Shown: positions 1-7,339, counted from the stretch's first letter. The stretch: DNA of 19,315 nt from CAZLLE01 sp964560425 (GCA_964560425.1 CAZLLE010000047.1:1-19315), one strand, 5' to 3'. Notes: generated by a model not told the origin, from the letters alone. A program made the numbers and translations.

Positions 1-147
1 ATTAAAAAGACTAAGCTTAATGAGCAGAGAAAAACAGATTGGATATTGGGAGATAGTCTTGGTGATTTTTTAAATCCTGAAAATCCAGAAGTTACAATTG
101 AGGGCTACCCAGCCCCCAAAAGAGTCTATATTAAAGCTTCACTTTAG
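1..147 (+). CDS. 3' end of an unidentified protein gene (5' end outside window)
   Basis: Frame 1 is open from the first base to a TAG at 145-147 and gives 48 C-terminal residues that include WILGDSLGDFLNPENPEVT and end in RVYIKASL. The composition (charged, Pro/Asn-containing, no membrane segment) looks like the tail of a folded protein. I do not recognise the family. The stop overlaps by 4 bases the stop of the lipoprotein gene on the other strand, a close convergent packing that supports both genes being real. No function can be given from this fragment. Confidence 0.6.
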   Translation: MKKTKLNEQRKTDWILGDSLGDFLNPENPEVTIEGYPAPKRVYIKASL

Positions 148-377
148 TAACAAACATTACAACCAGTTCTATATGCTGATTGACAACAGTTATTTTTAGG
201 AACTGGTACCATAGGTGATATTGTAGCTGGAGAGTAGTACGCTTGTTGTTGTTGCTGTTGACATGGTGAATATCCTTGACAACCTGAGTACATTGGTACA
301 GGTGGACGATAAACACACCCTGCCATCAAAGTTGCAACTGCAATTGGTAAAAGAGTTATCTTATAGTTTAATTTCAT
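144..377 (-). CDS. Small Cys/Gln-rich lipoprotein, unknown function
   Basis: Encodes 77 residues. An N-terminal signal (MKLNYK then a hydrophobic stretch) ends in the lipobox LMAGC, so Cys21 should be lipidated and the protein anchored in the envelope. The mature part has a run of six glutamines (QQQQQQ) after PC, several Pro/Tyr residues and seven cysteines in total, including NCC and a terminal CNVC. The poly-Gln comes from a CAA-rich trinucleotide tract near 240-260. An AAGGA ribosome site lies upstream of the ATG. No family is recognised. Cysteine clustering would fit metal binding or disulfide cross-linking, but that is inference. The gene is convergent with the partial gene at 1-147 and divergent from the hotdog gene at 511. 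Confidence 0.75.
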   Translation of the reverse strand: MKLNYKITLLPIAVATLMAGCVYRPPVPMYSGCQGYSPCQQQQQQAYYSPATISPMVPVPKNNCCQSAYRTGCNVCY

Positions 378-430
378 ATTTTTTTCCTTCTTAAATCTTA
401 TATTTATTTTTATAAATCGACTATTTAATT

Positions 431-463
431 TAAAACTTTAAGTACCAAATACTTAAAGTTTTA
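431..463. promoter_or_regulatory. Perfect 14-bp palindrome between divergent genes, candidate operator
   Basis: Arms TAAAACTTTAAGTA (431-444) and TACTTAAAGTTTTA (450-463) are perfectly complementary around the loop CCAAA. It sits 53 bp before the lipoprotein start and 47 bp before the hotdog start, near where both promoters should lie (possible -10 boxes: TATATA at 482-487 on plus, TATAAG at 397-402 on minus). No annotated gene ends here, so it is not an obvious terminator. An operator or a cruciform-forming site are the best readings. Confidence 0.5.
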
Positions 464-510
464 GTTCACTTCTACCGATTTTATATAAAATCAATTATGG
501 GGACTTAAAA

Positions 511-954
511 ATGCAAGAAGAGAATGTTTTAGAAATAGAAAAAGAGGATATTAAAGAAGGTTTTACAGAACTACTTGTTCTTGAAGATATTAAACAAAAC
601 CACCACTACCAAATTCTTGAAATTAGAGAAAATTATGCAAAAACTTTACTAAAAGCGGGACAAGGTGAAGTTATAGACAATAAGATAACTCTATTTGATG
701 GAGAAATTTTTAGTGCAGCTGCATTTAGTGTACTTGCTGCAATAAATATGAAAAATACAACAATTTTAGATTCCCAAATGGAGTTTTTACAAACAATTTC
801 TATAGAAGATGATGTAGTTTTTGAAGCGTCAGCCGCATCTAGTTTATCATCTAAAAGACATGTTAATGTCAAAGCATATGTTCGTGAGATTTTAATATTC
901 GAAGGAGCTTTTAGTACGATTCGTTTAGATAGCAAAAGCAAAATCCTTGAATAA
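511..954 (+). CDS. Hotdog-fold (thioesterase-like) protein
   Basis: Encodes 147 residues. After about 40 N-terminal residues comes a pattern typical of single-domain hotdog proteins: a long hydrophobic helix (FDGEIFSAAAFSVLAAIN, about 68-85) followed by alternating beta-strand segments (ILDSQMEFLQTISIEDDVVF, then KRHVNVKAYVREILIFEGAF). Known members bind acyl-CoA or acyl-ACP, or act as lipid-sensing regulators. The usual catalytic HGG of PaaI-type enzymes is absent; GE occupies that place, so activity cannot be assumed. A GGGGA ribosome site lies 7 bases before the ATG. The gene appears monocistronic, with a stem-loop at 979-1007 after it. The fold call is moderately secure; substrate and role are unknown. 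Confidence 0.65.
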   Translation: MQEENVLEIEKEDIKEGFTELLVLEDIKQNHHYQILEIRENYAKTLLKAGQGEVIDNKITLFDGEIFSAAAFSVLAAINMKNTTILDSQMEFLQTISIEDDVVFEASAASSLSSKRHVNVKAYVREILIFEGAFSTIRLDSKSKILE

Positions 955-978
955 TCACTATCATTGGTACTTAAGTGG

Positions 979-1007
979 AGTTTGATTTAATAAAATTAAA
1001 TCAAACT
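979..1007. terminator. Convergent (bidirectional) terminator hairpin
   Basis: Perfect 12-bp stem: AGTTTGATTTAA (979-990), loop TAAAA, TTAAATCAAACT (996-1007). It lies between the 3' ends of the hotdog gene (954) and the leftward CopD-like gene (1015) and can fold in RNA from either strand. The stem is AT-rich and no long U tract follows, so efficiency is uncertain. Confidence 0.65.
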
Positions 1008-1014
1008 AATAAAA

Positions 1015-1461
1015 TTATAAAATCTCTCTCACCTGCATAGCAAGCCAAAGAATTGCAAAATTAAGCAAAAATATCCCCATAGAGGTACCTCTTGCAATAA
1101 TTTTTTCCTTAAAAGTCTTCTCCCTTCCATTTGCTTCAAGAGAGACTTTCATGTGTGCTATAGTTGCAATAGTAATTAAAATAACAAGTCCAATTTTAAT
1201 ATGCATCAAAAAGCCAAGTTCATACGAAAATTTTTCAGGATTGTCATGAAATCCATTTGAGACATAGAGAAAAGAGCCAGTTAACAATAAAAGAGCCAAG
1301 ACTATAGATTCAAAATATCCATATAGAGGACCAATATGAAAATAGACCATTTTTTGGGCCTCTTTATCTCTAAGAGTAATACCCAAGACAAATAGTAACA
1401 TAGAACCACCAATCCAAGCTGCCGCGGATGCCATATGAATATAAAGTACTGCCTCGTACAT
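1015..1461 (-). CDS. CopD-like four-helix inner-membrane protein
   Basis: Encodes 148 residues with four predicted membrane helices: about 5-26 (IHMASAAAWIGGSMLLFVLG), 47-67, 80-103 (FLMHIKIGLVILITIATIAHM) and 124-145. Histidines at the membrane faces (H9, H42, H87, H103) and the opening HMASAAAWIGGS resemble the CopD/YcnJ-like domain and related heme- or copper-associated membrane proteins. The start overlaps the stop of the upstream gene by one base (TAATG), implying translational coupling. It is the last gene of the leftward array and is followed by the hairpin at 979-1007. Family assignment rests on topology and histidine placement; copper or heme binding is inference. Confidence 0.65.
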   Translation of the reverse strand: MYEAVLYIHMASAAAWIGGSMLLFVLGITLRDKEAQKMVYFHIGPLYGYFESIVLALLLLTGSFLYVSNGFHDNPEKFSYELGFLMHIKIGLVILITIATIAHMKVSLEANGREKTFKEKIIARGTSMGIFLLNFAILWLAMQVREIL

Positions 1462-1763
1462 TAAGATGTTATCTCATAAAGTTCTTTAAACAGAAACGCC
1501 TCTACAATATCATCTATCTCTCTTTGTACTGGTGCTTCTAATACAGGTATAGACTCCTCCATAAATGGCCATATATAATCATCTTTACTAGCCACAATTA
1601 CACAATCTATCATCTCTTGAATATCATGACGATCATCATAAAACTCAAATTTTTTAACTCTACCCTCAGTAAGATCAAAAAATCCCCAACATACAACTTT
1701 GTCCAAATTTACTAACATTGCATCATCAATACTACTACTTGATAATGGTAATAAAATATTCAT
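1461..1763 (-). CDS. Small cytosolic protein, possibly NifX/NifB-type cofactor-binding fold
   Basis: Encodes 100 residues with no signal peptide or membrane segment. The layout (MNILLPLSSS start, a strand with CWGFFDL, an Asp/His-containing turn YDDRHDI, a hydrophobic strand CVIVAS, then VLEAPVQREIDDIVEAFL) resembles the small alpha/beta dinitrogenase iron-molybdenum cofactor family, but key signatures are weak and this is a tentative fold guess. It lies 23 bases after the asparaginase-like gene and is coupled by a TAATG overlap to the CopD-like gene, so the two are probably co-translated. GGGGGAAGTGA just before the ATG gives a strong purine-rich ribosome site. Function unknown. Confidence 0.55.
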   Translation of the reverse strand: MNILLPLSSSSIDDAMLVNLDKVVCWGFFDLTEGRVKKFEFYDDRHDIQEMIDCVIVASKDDYIWPFMEESIPVLEAPVQREIDDIVEAFLFKELYEITS

Positions 1764-1786
1764 TCACTTCCCCCTAATTATTATAA

Positions 1787-2266
1787 CTAAAAATTATATT
1801 CAAATAATCCTTGTTCTTTATTCTTCTTTACCTCATCCCACTCAAATGCAACACCATTCATACATATATATACACCATTAGGTAACAGTTGAACACTTTG
1901 CATCGCAAAACCAAAGTTAAAAAGAGCATCAGAATTTTTAAAAGCATAAGGAATCATAGAACCCATAAAAACAATCGTTTTATCTTTAACTTCTGATAAA
2001 ACTTTGGCACTATCTACTATAGTATCTGTACCATGCATAACAATAATTTTACTCTCTATACTATTTTCAACAGCTTTTAAAATAATCTCTCGATCTTTAT
2101 CATTCATATCTAAACTATCTTTAAACATTAATACTTCACGCTCGACAAAAACCCGACTCTGAAATAACATTTTTGAGAGATACTTTTCATCAAAAATCAA
2201 TTCACCAGAAATTTCATTGTATGTTTTGGCAATTGTACCACCAGTTGTCAAAATTTTAATAGCCAT
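1787..2266 (-). CDS. Short (single-domain) asparaginase-like protein
   Basis: Encodes 159 residues corresponding only to the N-terminal domain of L-asparaginase. Both active-site signatures are present: the first threonine in TTGGTIAKTYN and the Thr-Asp pair in VMHGTDTIVDSA. The C-terminal domain of the usual ~330-residue enzyme is missing and no remnant of it is seen downstream, where another gene begins after 23 bases; this looks like a natural short form rather than a broken gene. A TTG codon lies one codon upstream, but the ATG at 2266 is chosen because AGGA sits 7 bases before it and it overlaps the tex stop as TGATG. Whether it hydrolyses asparagine is unknown. Confidence 0.75.
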   Translation of the reverse strand: MAIKILTTGGTIAKTYNEISGELIFDEKYLSKMLFQSRVFVEREVLMFKDSLDMNDKDREIILKAVENSIESKIIVMHGTDTIVDSAKVLSEVKDKTIVFMGSMIPYAFKNSDALFNFGFAMQSVQLLPNGVYICMNGVAFEWDEVKKNKEQGLFEYNF

Positions 2267-4365
2267 CAATTATCCTTAATACTTAAACTCACTCGCCCTT
2301 TATCACTATCTACCCCAATTACTTCTATTCTAGGTAAATATTGATTAATCTGCAACACTTCTAAAGGATGAGAAACTCTTTTTTGGCTAATTTTTGAGAT
2401 ATGAATCAAACCATCATTTTTGAGTCCAATATCAACAAATGCCCCGAAATCAGATATATTTCTCACTACTCCTGATACGAAACTTCCCTCTTTTAAAGTT
2501 TTAATATCTGTCACATCGTCTCGAAAAGGTATAGAAGGAAGATTTTCTCTTGGATCAAATCCAGGTTTTTGAAGCTCTTTTTTGATATCTCGCAATGTTT
2601 CAATACCTACATTTAGTTCATTTGCAACCTTAGAGATAGGCATATTATCATCATATTGTTCTAATTTCTTTGCTACTTTATAACTCTCTGGGTGTATACC
2701 CGTATTATCATACACCACTTTTCCATCTCTTATTCGCATAAATCCAGCACACTGTTCATAAGCTTTATTACCTAAACCTTTGACTTTCAAAAGCTCATTT
2801 TTGGTTCTAAAAGCTCCATTTTCATCTCTAAAAGAGAGAATACTTTTTGCCAATTTAGGTCCAACCCCCGCCACAAAAGATAGAAGTGAAGCAGAAGCAC
2901 TATTGAGGTCTACTCCTACCCTATTTACCAAATTTTCCACCTCATCATGAAGCTTTTTGGATAATAATTTTTGATCAACTGAATGTTGATATTGTCCAAT
3001 TCCCAAAGATTTAGGATCAATTTTGACAAGTTCTGCCATAGGATCACGAAGCCTAGAGGCTATAGATATAGCTCCACGAATTGTTACATCAAGATTGGGA
3101 TACTCATCTTGTGCAACCTTAGAAGCAGAATATACAGATGCTCCCGCTTCAGATACTACTGTATAGCTAATTTTAGAGTCACCCTCTCTATTTATTTTTG
3201 CAAAAAATTCTTGAGTCTCTCTTGATGCCGTACCATTTCCAATTGCCACACCAGATATATTATACTTTTTAATAAGATTCAAGACTATTTTTTTGGAAGA
3301 TTCATAATCATTTCTAGGTGCAGTAGGATATATTACACTATGGTCTAAATATTGTCCATTTTCATCAATAACTGCTAATTTACACCCTGTCCTAAAAGCA
3401 GGATCAACACCCAAAAATACTCGACCTACAACAGGAGGAGTCATGAGAAGTTGCGTAAGATTTTTACCAAAAACAGATATCGCAGCACGATCAGATCTCT
3501 CTTTGAGTATAGCTTGAACTTCTCTCTCGATAGATGGGTAGAGTAATCTTTTAAGACCATCTTTATAAGCTTCAAATAGAAACTCTTTGCTACTTTGCAT
3601 ATGAGCTTTTAACCTATATTTATAAATATTTTCATAAATTTTATCCATATCAATAGATATTTTTACAGAGAGCTCTTTTTCACTTACACCCCTCATAATT
3701 GCTAAATATCTATGAGAAGGTATAGTAGATACTTTTTGTGAAAAGTTATTATAATGGCTAAATAATCCATCATCTTTATAATCTTTTGCTTTTTTAACCT
3801 CTAATACTCCATGAGAGAGAGTCAAATTTCTCAATACTTCACGCTCTTTTGCTATATCACTATAACGCTCAGCAATAATATCTTGAGCACCTTTGATAGC
3901 ATCTTCTATTGATATTATATTTTTTGAGAGGAATTTTTTTGCCTCTTTTTCAAATTCTGATTTAGATAGCGAAGCTTTTTGAAGAGTATTAGCAAGATCA
4001 CTCAATCCATTTTTAATTGCCCTCGAAGCCCTACTATTTCGCTTCTCTTTAAAAGGTCTATAAACATCCTCAAGAGATACAAGAGTTTGAGCATCTTCAA
4101 TCTCTTTATCCAATTTTAAAGATAGAAGCTCTTTGGATTTTAAAATCTCTCTTATTTCATCTTTACGACTAAGTAACTTCTTGTGATAATCATAAATTTC
4201 TCCAAATTCACGAAGAACTTCATCACTAGCACCACCAGTTAACTCTTTACGATATCTAGCTATAAAAGGAATTGTTGCTCCACCCTCCAACAAAGAGATA
4301 ATATTCTCTATATGTTTAGAGGAGAGTGCTATTTTTTTTGTTAATATAGAGATTAATTTTTGCAT
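2266..4365 (-). CDS. tex: Tex, RNA-binding transcription accessory protein
   Basis: Encodes 699 residues, close to normal for Tex (about 700-780). The helical N-terminal domain has the signature GATIPFIARYRKELTGG; a YqgF-like RNase H fold begins near residue 317 (FLGVDPAFRTGCKLAVID); helix-hairpin-helix repeats are near 495-550 (VAGVGPKLAKSI, VKGLGNKAYEQ); and a C-terminal S1 domain is near 625-697 (SGVVRNISDFGAFVDIG). Tex is a conserved nucleic-acid-binding protein linked to transcription and stress tolerance. The start fits the family's N-terminus exactly. There is no Shine-Dalgarno sequence; instead a TGCTATAAT box ends 6 bases before the ATG (see promoter entry). The stop overlaps the asparaginase-like start by one base. 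Confidence 0.97.
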   Translation of the reverse strand: MQKLISILTKKIALSSKHIENIISLLEGGATIPFIARYRKELTGGASDEVLREFGEIYDYHKKLLSRKDEIREILKSKELLSLKLDKEIEDAQTLVSLEDVYRPFKEKRNSRASRAIKNGLSDLANTLQKASLSKSEFEKEAKKFLSKNIISIEDAIKGAQDIIAERYSDIAKEREVLRNLTLSHGVLEVKKAKDYKDDGLFSHYNNFSQKVSTIPSHRYLAIMRGVSEKELSVKISIDMDKIYENIYKYRLKAHMQSSKEFLFEAYKDGLKRLLYPSIEREVQAILKERSDRAAISVFGKNLTQLLMTPPVVGRVFLGVDPAFRTGCKLAVIDENGQYLDHSVIYPTAPRNDYESSKKIVLNLIKKYNISGVAIGNGTASRETQEFFAKINREGDSKISYTVVSEAGASVYSASKVAQDEYPNLDVTIRGAISIASRLRDPMAELVKIDPKSLGIGQYQHSVDQKLLSKKLHDEVENLVNRVGVDLNSASASLLSFVAGVGPKLAKSILSFRDENGAFRTKNELLKVKGLGNKAYEQCAGFMRIRDGKVVYDNTGIHPESYKVAKKLEQYDDNMPISKVANELNVGIETLRDIKKELQKPGFDPRENLPSIPFRDDVTDIKTLKEGSFVSGVVRNISDFGAFVDIGLKNDGLIHISKISQKRVSHPLEVLQINQYLPRIEVIGVDSDKGRVSLSIKDN

Positions 4366-4371
4366 AAGTAG

Positions 4372-4380
4372 ATTATAGCA
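4372..4380 (-). promoter_or_regulatory. Extended -10 promoter of tex, predicts a leaderless mRNA
   Basis: On the minus strand TGCTATAAT reads from 4380 to 4372, a full TGnTATAAT extended -10. With the last base at -7, position +1 falls on 4365, the A of the tex ATG. No good -35 is seen at the expected distance. It overlaps the gap and very end of the upstream cytochrome gene, so tex may be both read through and separately transcribed. Confidence 0.5.
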
Positions 4381-4382
4381 AA

Positions 4383-4685
4383 TTAATCTTCTACAGAGAC
4401 ATTTACCTTTTGTGAATAGTTTTTTGCCAAATAATCAATCAAACGCTTCTCTGCTTTTTTATCTAACTCCCAAAGACCAAAACCCTTTTGCATAACTCGA
4501 ACTTTATATTTCCAAAATTTATGCCCACCACCATTAACAACAATAAATCTACCTGGATGACATACAGTACAATTTTCCTTAATATCATCCAATCCTTTAT
4601 CAATTATTAATCCTGTTACCCTATCATACTTTGCTCCAAAAAGAGAGCTACAAAAAAGTAAACTTATCAAAAAAATTAATTTCAT
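4383..4685 (-). CDS. Small periplasmic c-type cytochrome (monoheme)
   Basis: Encodes about 100 residues: a signal peptide (KLIFLISLLFCSSLFGA) followed by one heme c motif CTVCH. The downstream segment FWKYKVRVMQKGFGLWELD then LIDYLAKNY resembles small cytochrome subunits of the SorB (sulfite oxidase) type, where the Met in RVMQ could be the second heme ligand; that is inference. Two ATGs are possible. The one at 4691 overlaps the upstream stop as ATGA but has its GGGGA only one base away. The ATG at 4685 has GGGGA at 7 bases and is preferred. It follows the PilJ-like gene directly, suggesting an envelope partner, but no oxidoreductase gene is adjacent. Confidence 0.8.
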   Translation of the reverse strand: MKLIFLISLLFCSSLFGAKYDRVTGLIIDKGLDDIKENCTVCHPGRFIVVNGGGHKFWKYKVRVMQKGFGLWELDKKAEKRLIDYLAKNYSQKVNVSVED

Positions 4686-4687
4686 AT

Positions 4688-5581
4688 TCATATCCCCAAC
4701 GACTTTTCAACAAGTGATACAAGCTCTACAGAGACATTTAACAAAATAGGATCAGAAGTATATAACTGATTTAGCTCTTTTTTACTAACTTCATCTTTTC
4801 TATATATAGCCTCTACCCTATTCCACTCTGACCATGCCTCTTTTAATTTAACTTGAATCTTTTTATCAGCACTCTGGACAACACCTCTCTTATTTTCACC
4901 ATTAAGCAGAGCTTTTAATCCATTCTCTAGAAGTGTAATACTACCAATTAATCTAACCTCATTTCTTTTGGTATCAATTCCAGCCAATAGAAGTAACTTC
5001 TCTTTTAAAATTTTTTGAGTCAACATTCTTTGTCTATCCAAAATTTTAAGAGTATGAGCCTCAATTTTATTAAATGTTGTAGAGATTGTCTGCTTACTCT
5101 TTAGTGTTTGCATCAATTTATGACTTAATCTCAAAAGTTTTTCATTATTTGCCATTATGTATTGATAAGATTTTTTATTGATTTTTCCATTTGAAATAAA
5201 GTTTTTAGTATGTAAAAAAAACTCTTTCCAAACTGCATTTACCTCACCTAAATGAGCCAAAACTTTTTTATCTTTTGCTTTAACTATTTTTAGATTTTTA
5301 TCTCCATGATATAGTCCATGAATAAGAGCATCAAAAGAGTCTGCACAATAGAGAAGATCTTTGTAACTCTCCTCTTTATTCTCATTTAAAACTATCAAAA
5401 TAGCATCTTTTGCCATTCTTTGTGAAAGCATCTTATTTTTGGAGGCCAATGCAATCATGTGATCTTTATTTGCATGAGAGTTAAATGCACTATTAATAAT
5501 AGAAGACATTGAATTTCTCAAAGCATCACTTCCACTCAATGGATAAACCAAAAGTAATAAAATTGTTAAAATATATCTCAT
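4688..5581 (-). CDS. Secreted tandem PilJ-like (type IV pili MCP N-terminal domain) protein
   Basis: Encodes 297 residues: an N-terminal signal peptide (MRYILTILLLLVYPLSGS), then two helical modules. Each opens with a version of the PilJ/NarX-type box: ASKNKMLSQRMAKDA at about 46-60 and DRQRMLTQKILKEKL at 182-196, the second followed by LAGID. In PilJ, NarX and related sensors this domain is periplasmic and fused to a kinase or chemotaxis module. Here there is no transmembrane anchor at the end and no output domain, so it is a free periplasmic or exported protein. It starts 6 bases after flgG, with its AAAGG site inside the flgG tail, and its stop overlaps the cytochrome gene region. A paralogue lies at 17052. 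Ligand unknown. Confidence 0.75.
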   Translation of the reverse strand: MRYILTILLLLVYPLSGSDALRNSMSSIINSAFNSHANKDHMIALASKNKMLSQRMAKDAILIVLNENKEESYKDLLYCADSFDALIHGLYHGDKNLKIVKAKDKKVLAHLGEVNAVWKEFFLHTKNFISNGKINKKSYQYIMANNEKLLRLSHKLMQTLKSKQTISTTFNKIEAHTLKILDRQRMLTQKILKEKLLLLAGIDTKRNEVRLIGSITLLENGLKALLNGENKRGVVQSADKKIQVKLKEAWSEWNRVEAIYRKDEVSKKELNQLYTSDPILLNVSVELVSLVEKSLGI

Positions 5582-5587
5582 GATAAT

Positions 5588-6376
5588 CTACCTTTTGAGT
5601 CCATTAACTGTTTGAAGCATCTCATCAGAGGTGGTAATAGCTTTTGAATTAGCTTCATAAGCTCTTTGTCCTGTAATTAAATCTGTCATCTCCTCAACAA
5701 GTTGAACATTACTCATCTCTACAAAGCCTTGTTTAATTTGACCTAACCCCTCTAATCCTGCCGTACCAATAATCGCTTCACCAGAAGCAGCCGTATTGAC
5801 AAAATTATTATCTCCCAAAGAGTGAAGTCCAGCAGGATTAATAAAATTTGCCAACTCTATTTGACCAACTTTTTGAGCTTCTGCATCCCCTGCTACAATA
5901 ACAGAGACTGTACCATCTGTTCCAATCTTCACATTAAGAGTATTTTCAGGAATCTCAAATCCAGGAATTAACTTAAACCCATCACTATTAACAACACTAC
6001 CAGCACCATCAACCTTAAAAGCACCATTTCTTGTATATGCAAGTGTACCATCTGGCATCTCTAGTTGAAAAAAACCTTTACCTGTAATAGCCATATCAAA
6101 ATTATTACCAGTCTCTTTAAAATTCCCCTGCGTAAACTCTTTGGTAATAGCTGTAGGACGAACTCCCAAACCAACCTCGATACCAGTAGGAGACATTGAA
6201 GTATCACTTGTAGGTGTTCCTGCATACTCTGCCACTTGATAAAAAAGATCTGAAAACTCTGCTCTTTGTTTTTTGTATCCAATAGTATTTACATTTGAAA
6301 TATTATTTGAAGTTACATCTATTTGTGTCTGTTGTGCGATCATTCCTGTCGCAGCTGTATATAGTGACCTAATCAT
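5588..6376 (-). CDS. flgG: FlgG, flagellar distal rod protein
   Basis: Encodes 262 residues, the standard FlgG length. The N-terminus MIRSLYTAATGMIAQQTQID followed by SNNISNVNTIGYKK is the rod/hook family signature, and the C-terminus has VEMSNVQLVEEMTDLITGQRAYEAN and ends in MLQTVNGLKR, both diagnostic. FlgG polymerises into the distal rod that passes through the P and L rings. It lies 12 bases downstream of flgF, with an AAGGA ribosome site about 9 bases before the ATG, and should share the sigma-54 promoter at 7249-7266. The next gene (tandem PilJ-like) is only 6 bases away, so a non-flagellar gene may be co-transcribed with the rod genes. Confidence 0.97.
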   Translation of the reverse strand: MIRSLYTAATGMIAQQTQIDVTSNNISNVNTIGYKKQRAEFSDLFYQVAEYAGTPTSDTSMSPTGIEVGLGVRPTAITKEFTQGNFKETGNNFDMAITGKGFFQLEMPDGTLAYTRNGAFKVDGAGSVVNSDGFKLIPGFEIPENTLNVKIGTDGTVSVIVAGDAEAQKVGQIELANFINPAGLHSLGDNNFVNTAASGEAIIGTAGLEGLGQIKQGFVEMSNVQLVEEMTDLITGQRAYEANSKAITTSDEMLQTVNGLKR

Positions 6377-6388
6377 TTTTTAAAATCC

Positions 6389-7204
6389 TTATGCTCTTGT
6401 TGGTGCTATTTTTGTAATCATATCTCTATTGAGATCATCCATATGAGAAGTCATCACCTTTTGGTACATCTCAACTAATCTATTTGATTCTATCAATGAG
6501 ACCATTTCATTAACGGCATTGACATTACTCATGACAACTGAACCTTGAGATAATACATCAACACCTATCATTGGTGTAATATTATCTTTCAAATCTTTAT
6601 CCCCAAGAGCATAAAGGTTATCACCCTCTTTTTTAAGCTCTTTCAAATTCTCTACTCTACCTATATATATAGCAGAAAATTTTTCTCCCTTTTTATATAA
6701 ATTACCACTCTTATCTGCATTGACTTCACTATCTTCTGGATATTGAATATATCTCTCTCCACCACTATTAAAATTACTAGATAAGAGTTTGTAACCATCT
6801 TTAGTAGATAAAAAACCCTTTTCATCTAATACAAAAGAGCTTTGTTGTGTAAGCTTAACACCTTGAGGTGTATCAACAGCAAAAAATAGATCACCCTCTT
6901 TTAGTGCAAAATCGAGTGAATTTCCCGTAAGTTTAATAGTCCCTGATGAAAAATTAGTAAATTTCTCTACAATACTGGGAGTATGATTTATTGTTCTATT
7001 AAAAAATTTTGCTGCTTTTTGTGTGTGATTTTCAAGATTCATCTCATCTCGTTTCTCTTGAATCAGTCTCTCAAAAGATCCAACAATGGCAGCATCTCTT
7101 TTAAACCCTGAAGTATTAACATTAGCTAGATTATTTGAAGTAATCTCAAGTTGATGGAACTGTGTAGCCATTGCACCAACAGCTTGGTAATATCCATTTT
7201 GCAT
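6389..7204 (-). CDS. flgF: FlgF-type flagellar proximal rod protein (also called FlgG2 in this group)
   Basis: Encodes 271 residues. The N-terminus has QLEITSNNLANVNTSGFKRD, the basal-body rod signature, and the C-terminus has SVVMSNVNAVNEMVSLIESNRLVEMYQKV. It is more divergent than the FlgG next door and begins MQNGYYQAVGAM, as expected for FlgF rather than FlgG. The order flgF-flgG on one transcript is standard. A weak ribosome site (AAAGAGTAGAA) precedes the ATG. Transcription should depend on RpoN and its flagellar activator, from the GG-N10-GC element about 45-60 bp upstream of the start. The sequence looks intact. Confidence 0.9.
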   Translation of the reverse strand: MQNGYYQAVGAMATQFHQLEITSNNLANVNTSGFKRDAAIVGSFERLIQEKRDEMNLENHTQKAAKFFNRTINHTPSIVEKFTNFSSGTIKLTGNSLDFALKEGDLFFAVDTPQGVKLTQQSSFVLDEKGFLSTKDGYKLLSSNFNSGGERYIQYPEDSEVNADKSGNLYKKGEKFSAIYIGRVENLKELKKEGDNLYALGDKDLKDNITPMIGVDVLSQGSVVMSNVNAVNEMVSLIESNRLVEMYQKVMTSHMDDLNRDMITKIAPTRA

Positions 7205-7248
7205 TTCTACTCTTTATCTTTATATTTTTTTTAAGTACTAACATTGTA

Positions 7249-7266
7249 AAGCACATAATATTCCAT
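7249..7266 (-). promoter_or_regulatory. Sigma-54 (RpoN) promoter of the flgF-flgG operon
   Basis: On the minus strand ATGGAATATTATGTGCTT contains GG (7264-7263), exactly 10 bases, then GC (7252-7251): the invariant -24/-12 spacing. TGGAA and TGCTT match the Campylobacterota form of the consensus. The predicted +1 near 7239 leaves a leader of about 35 nt to the flgF ATG at 7204. RpoN control of flgFG is established in Campylobacter and Helicobacter relatives. Confidence 0.8.
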
Positions 7267-7339
7267 ATTTATAAAATGAAATTATTTAAATAAATATAAA
7301 AAATATGCTTTATAAAGGTCTATTTTAAATAATTTTCGG

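Noticed and set aside
1787..2266. Asparaginase-like gene as a pseudogene
   Set aside because: It has intact motifs, a good ribosome site, coupling to tex and no leftover C-terminal sequence, so a natural short form is more likely.
5439..5455. GGAGGCCAATGC as a second sigma-54 promoter
   Set aside because: The GG to GC spacing does not fit the required 10 bases, and it is inside the PilJ-like coding region.
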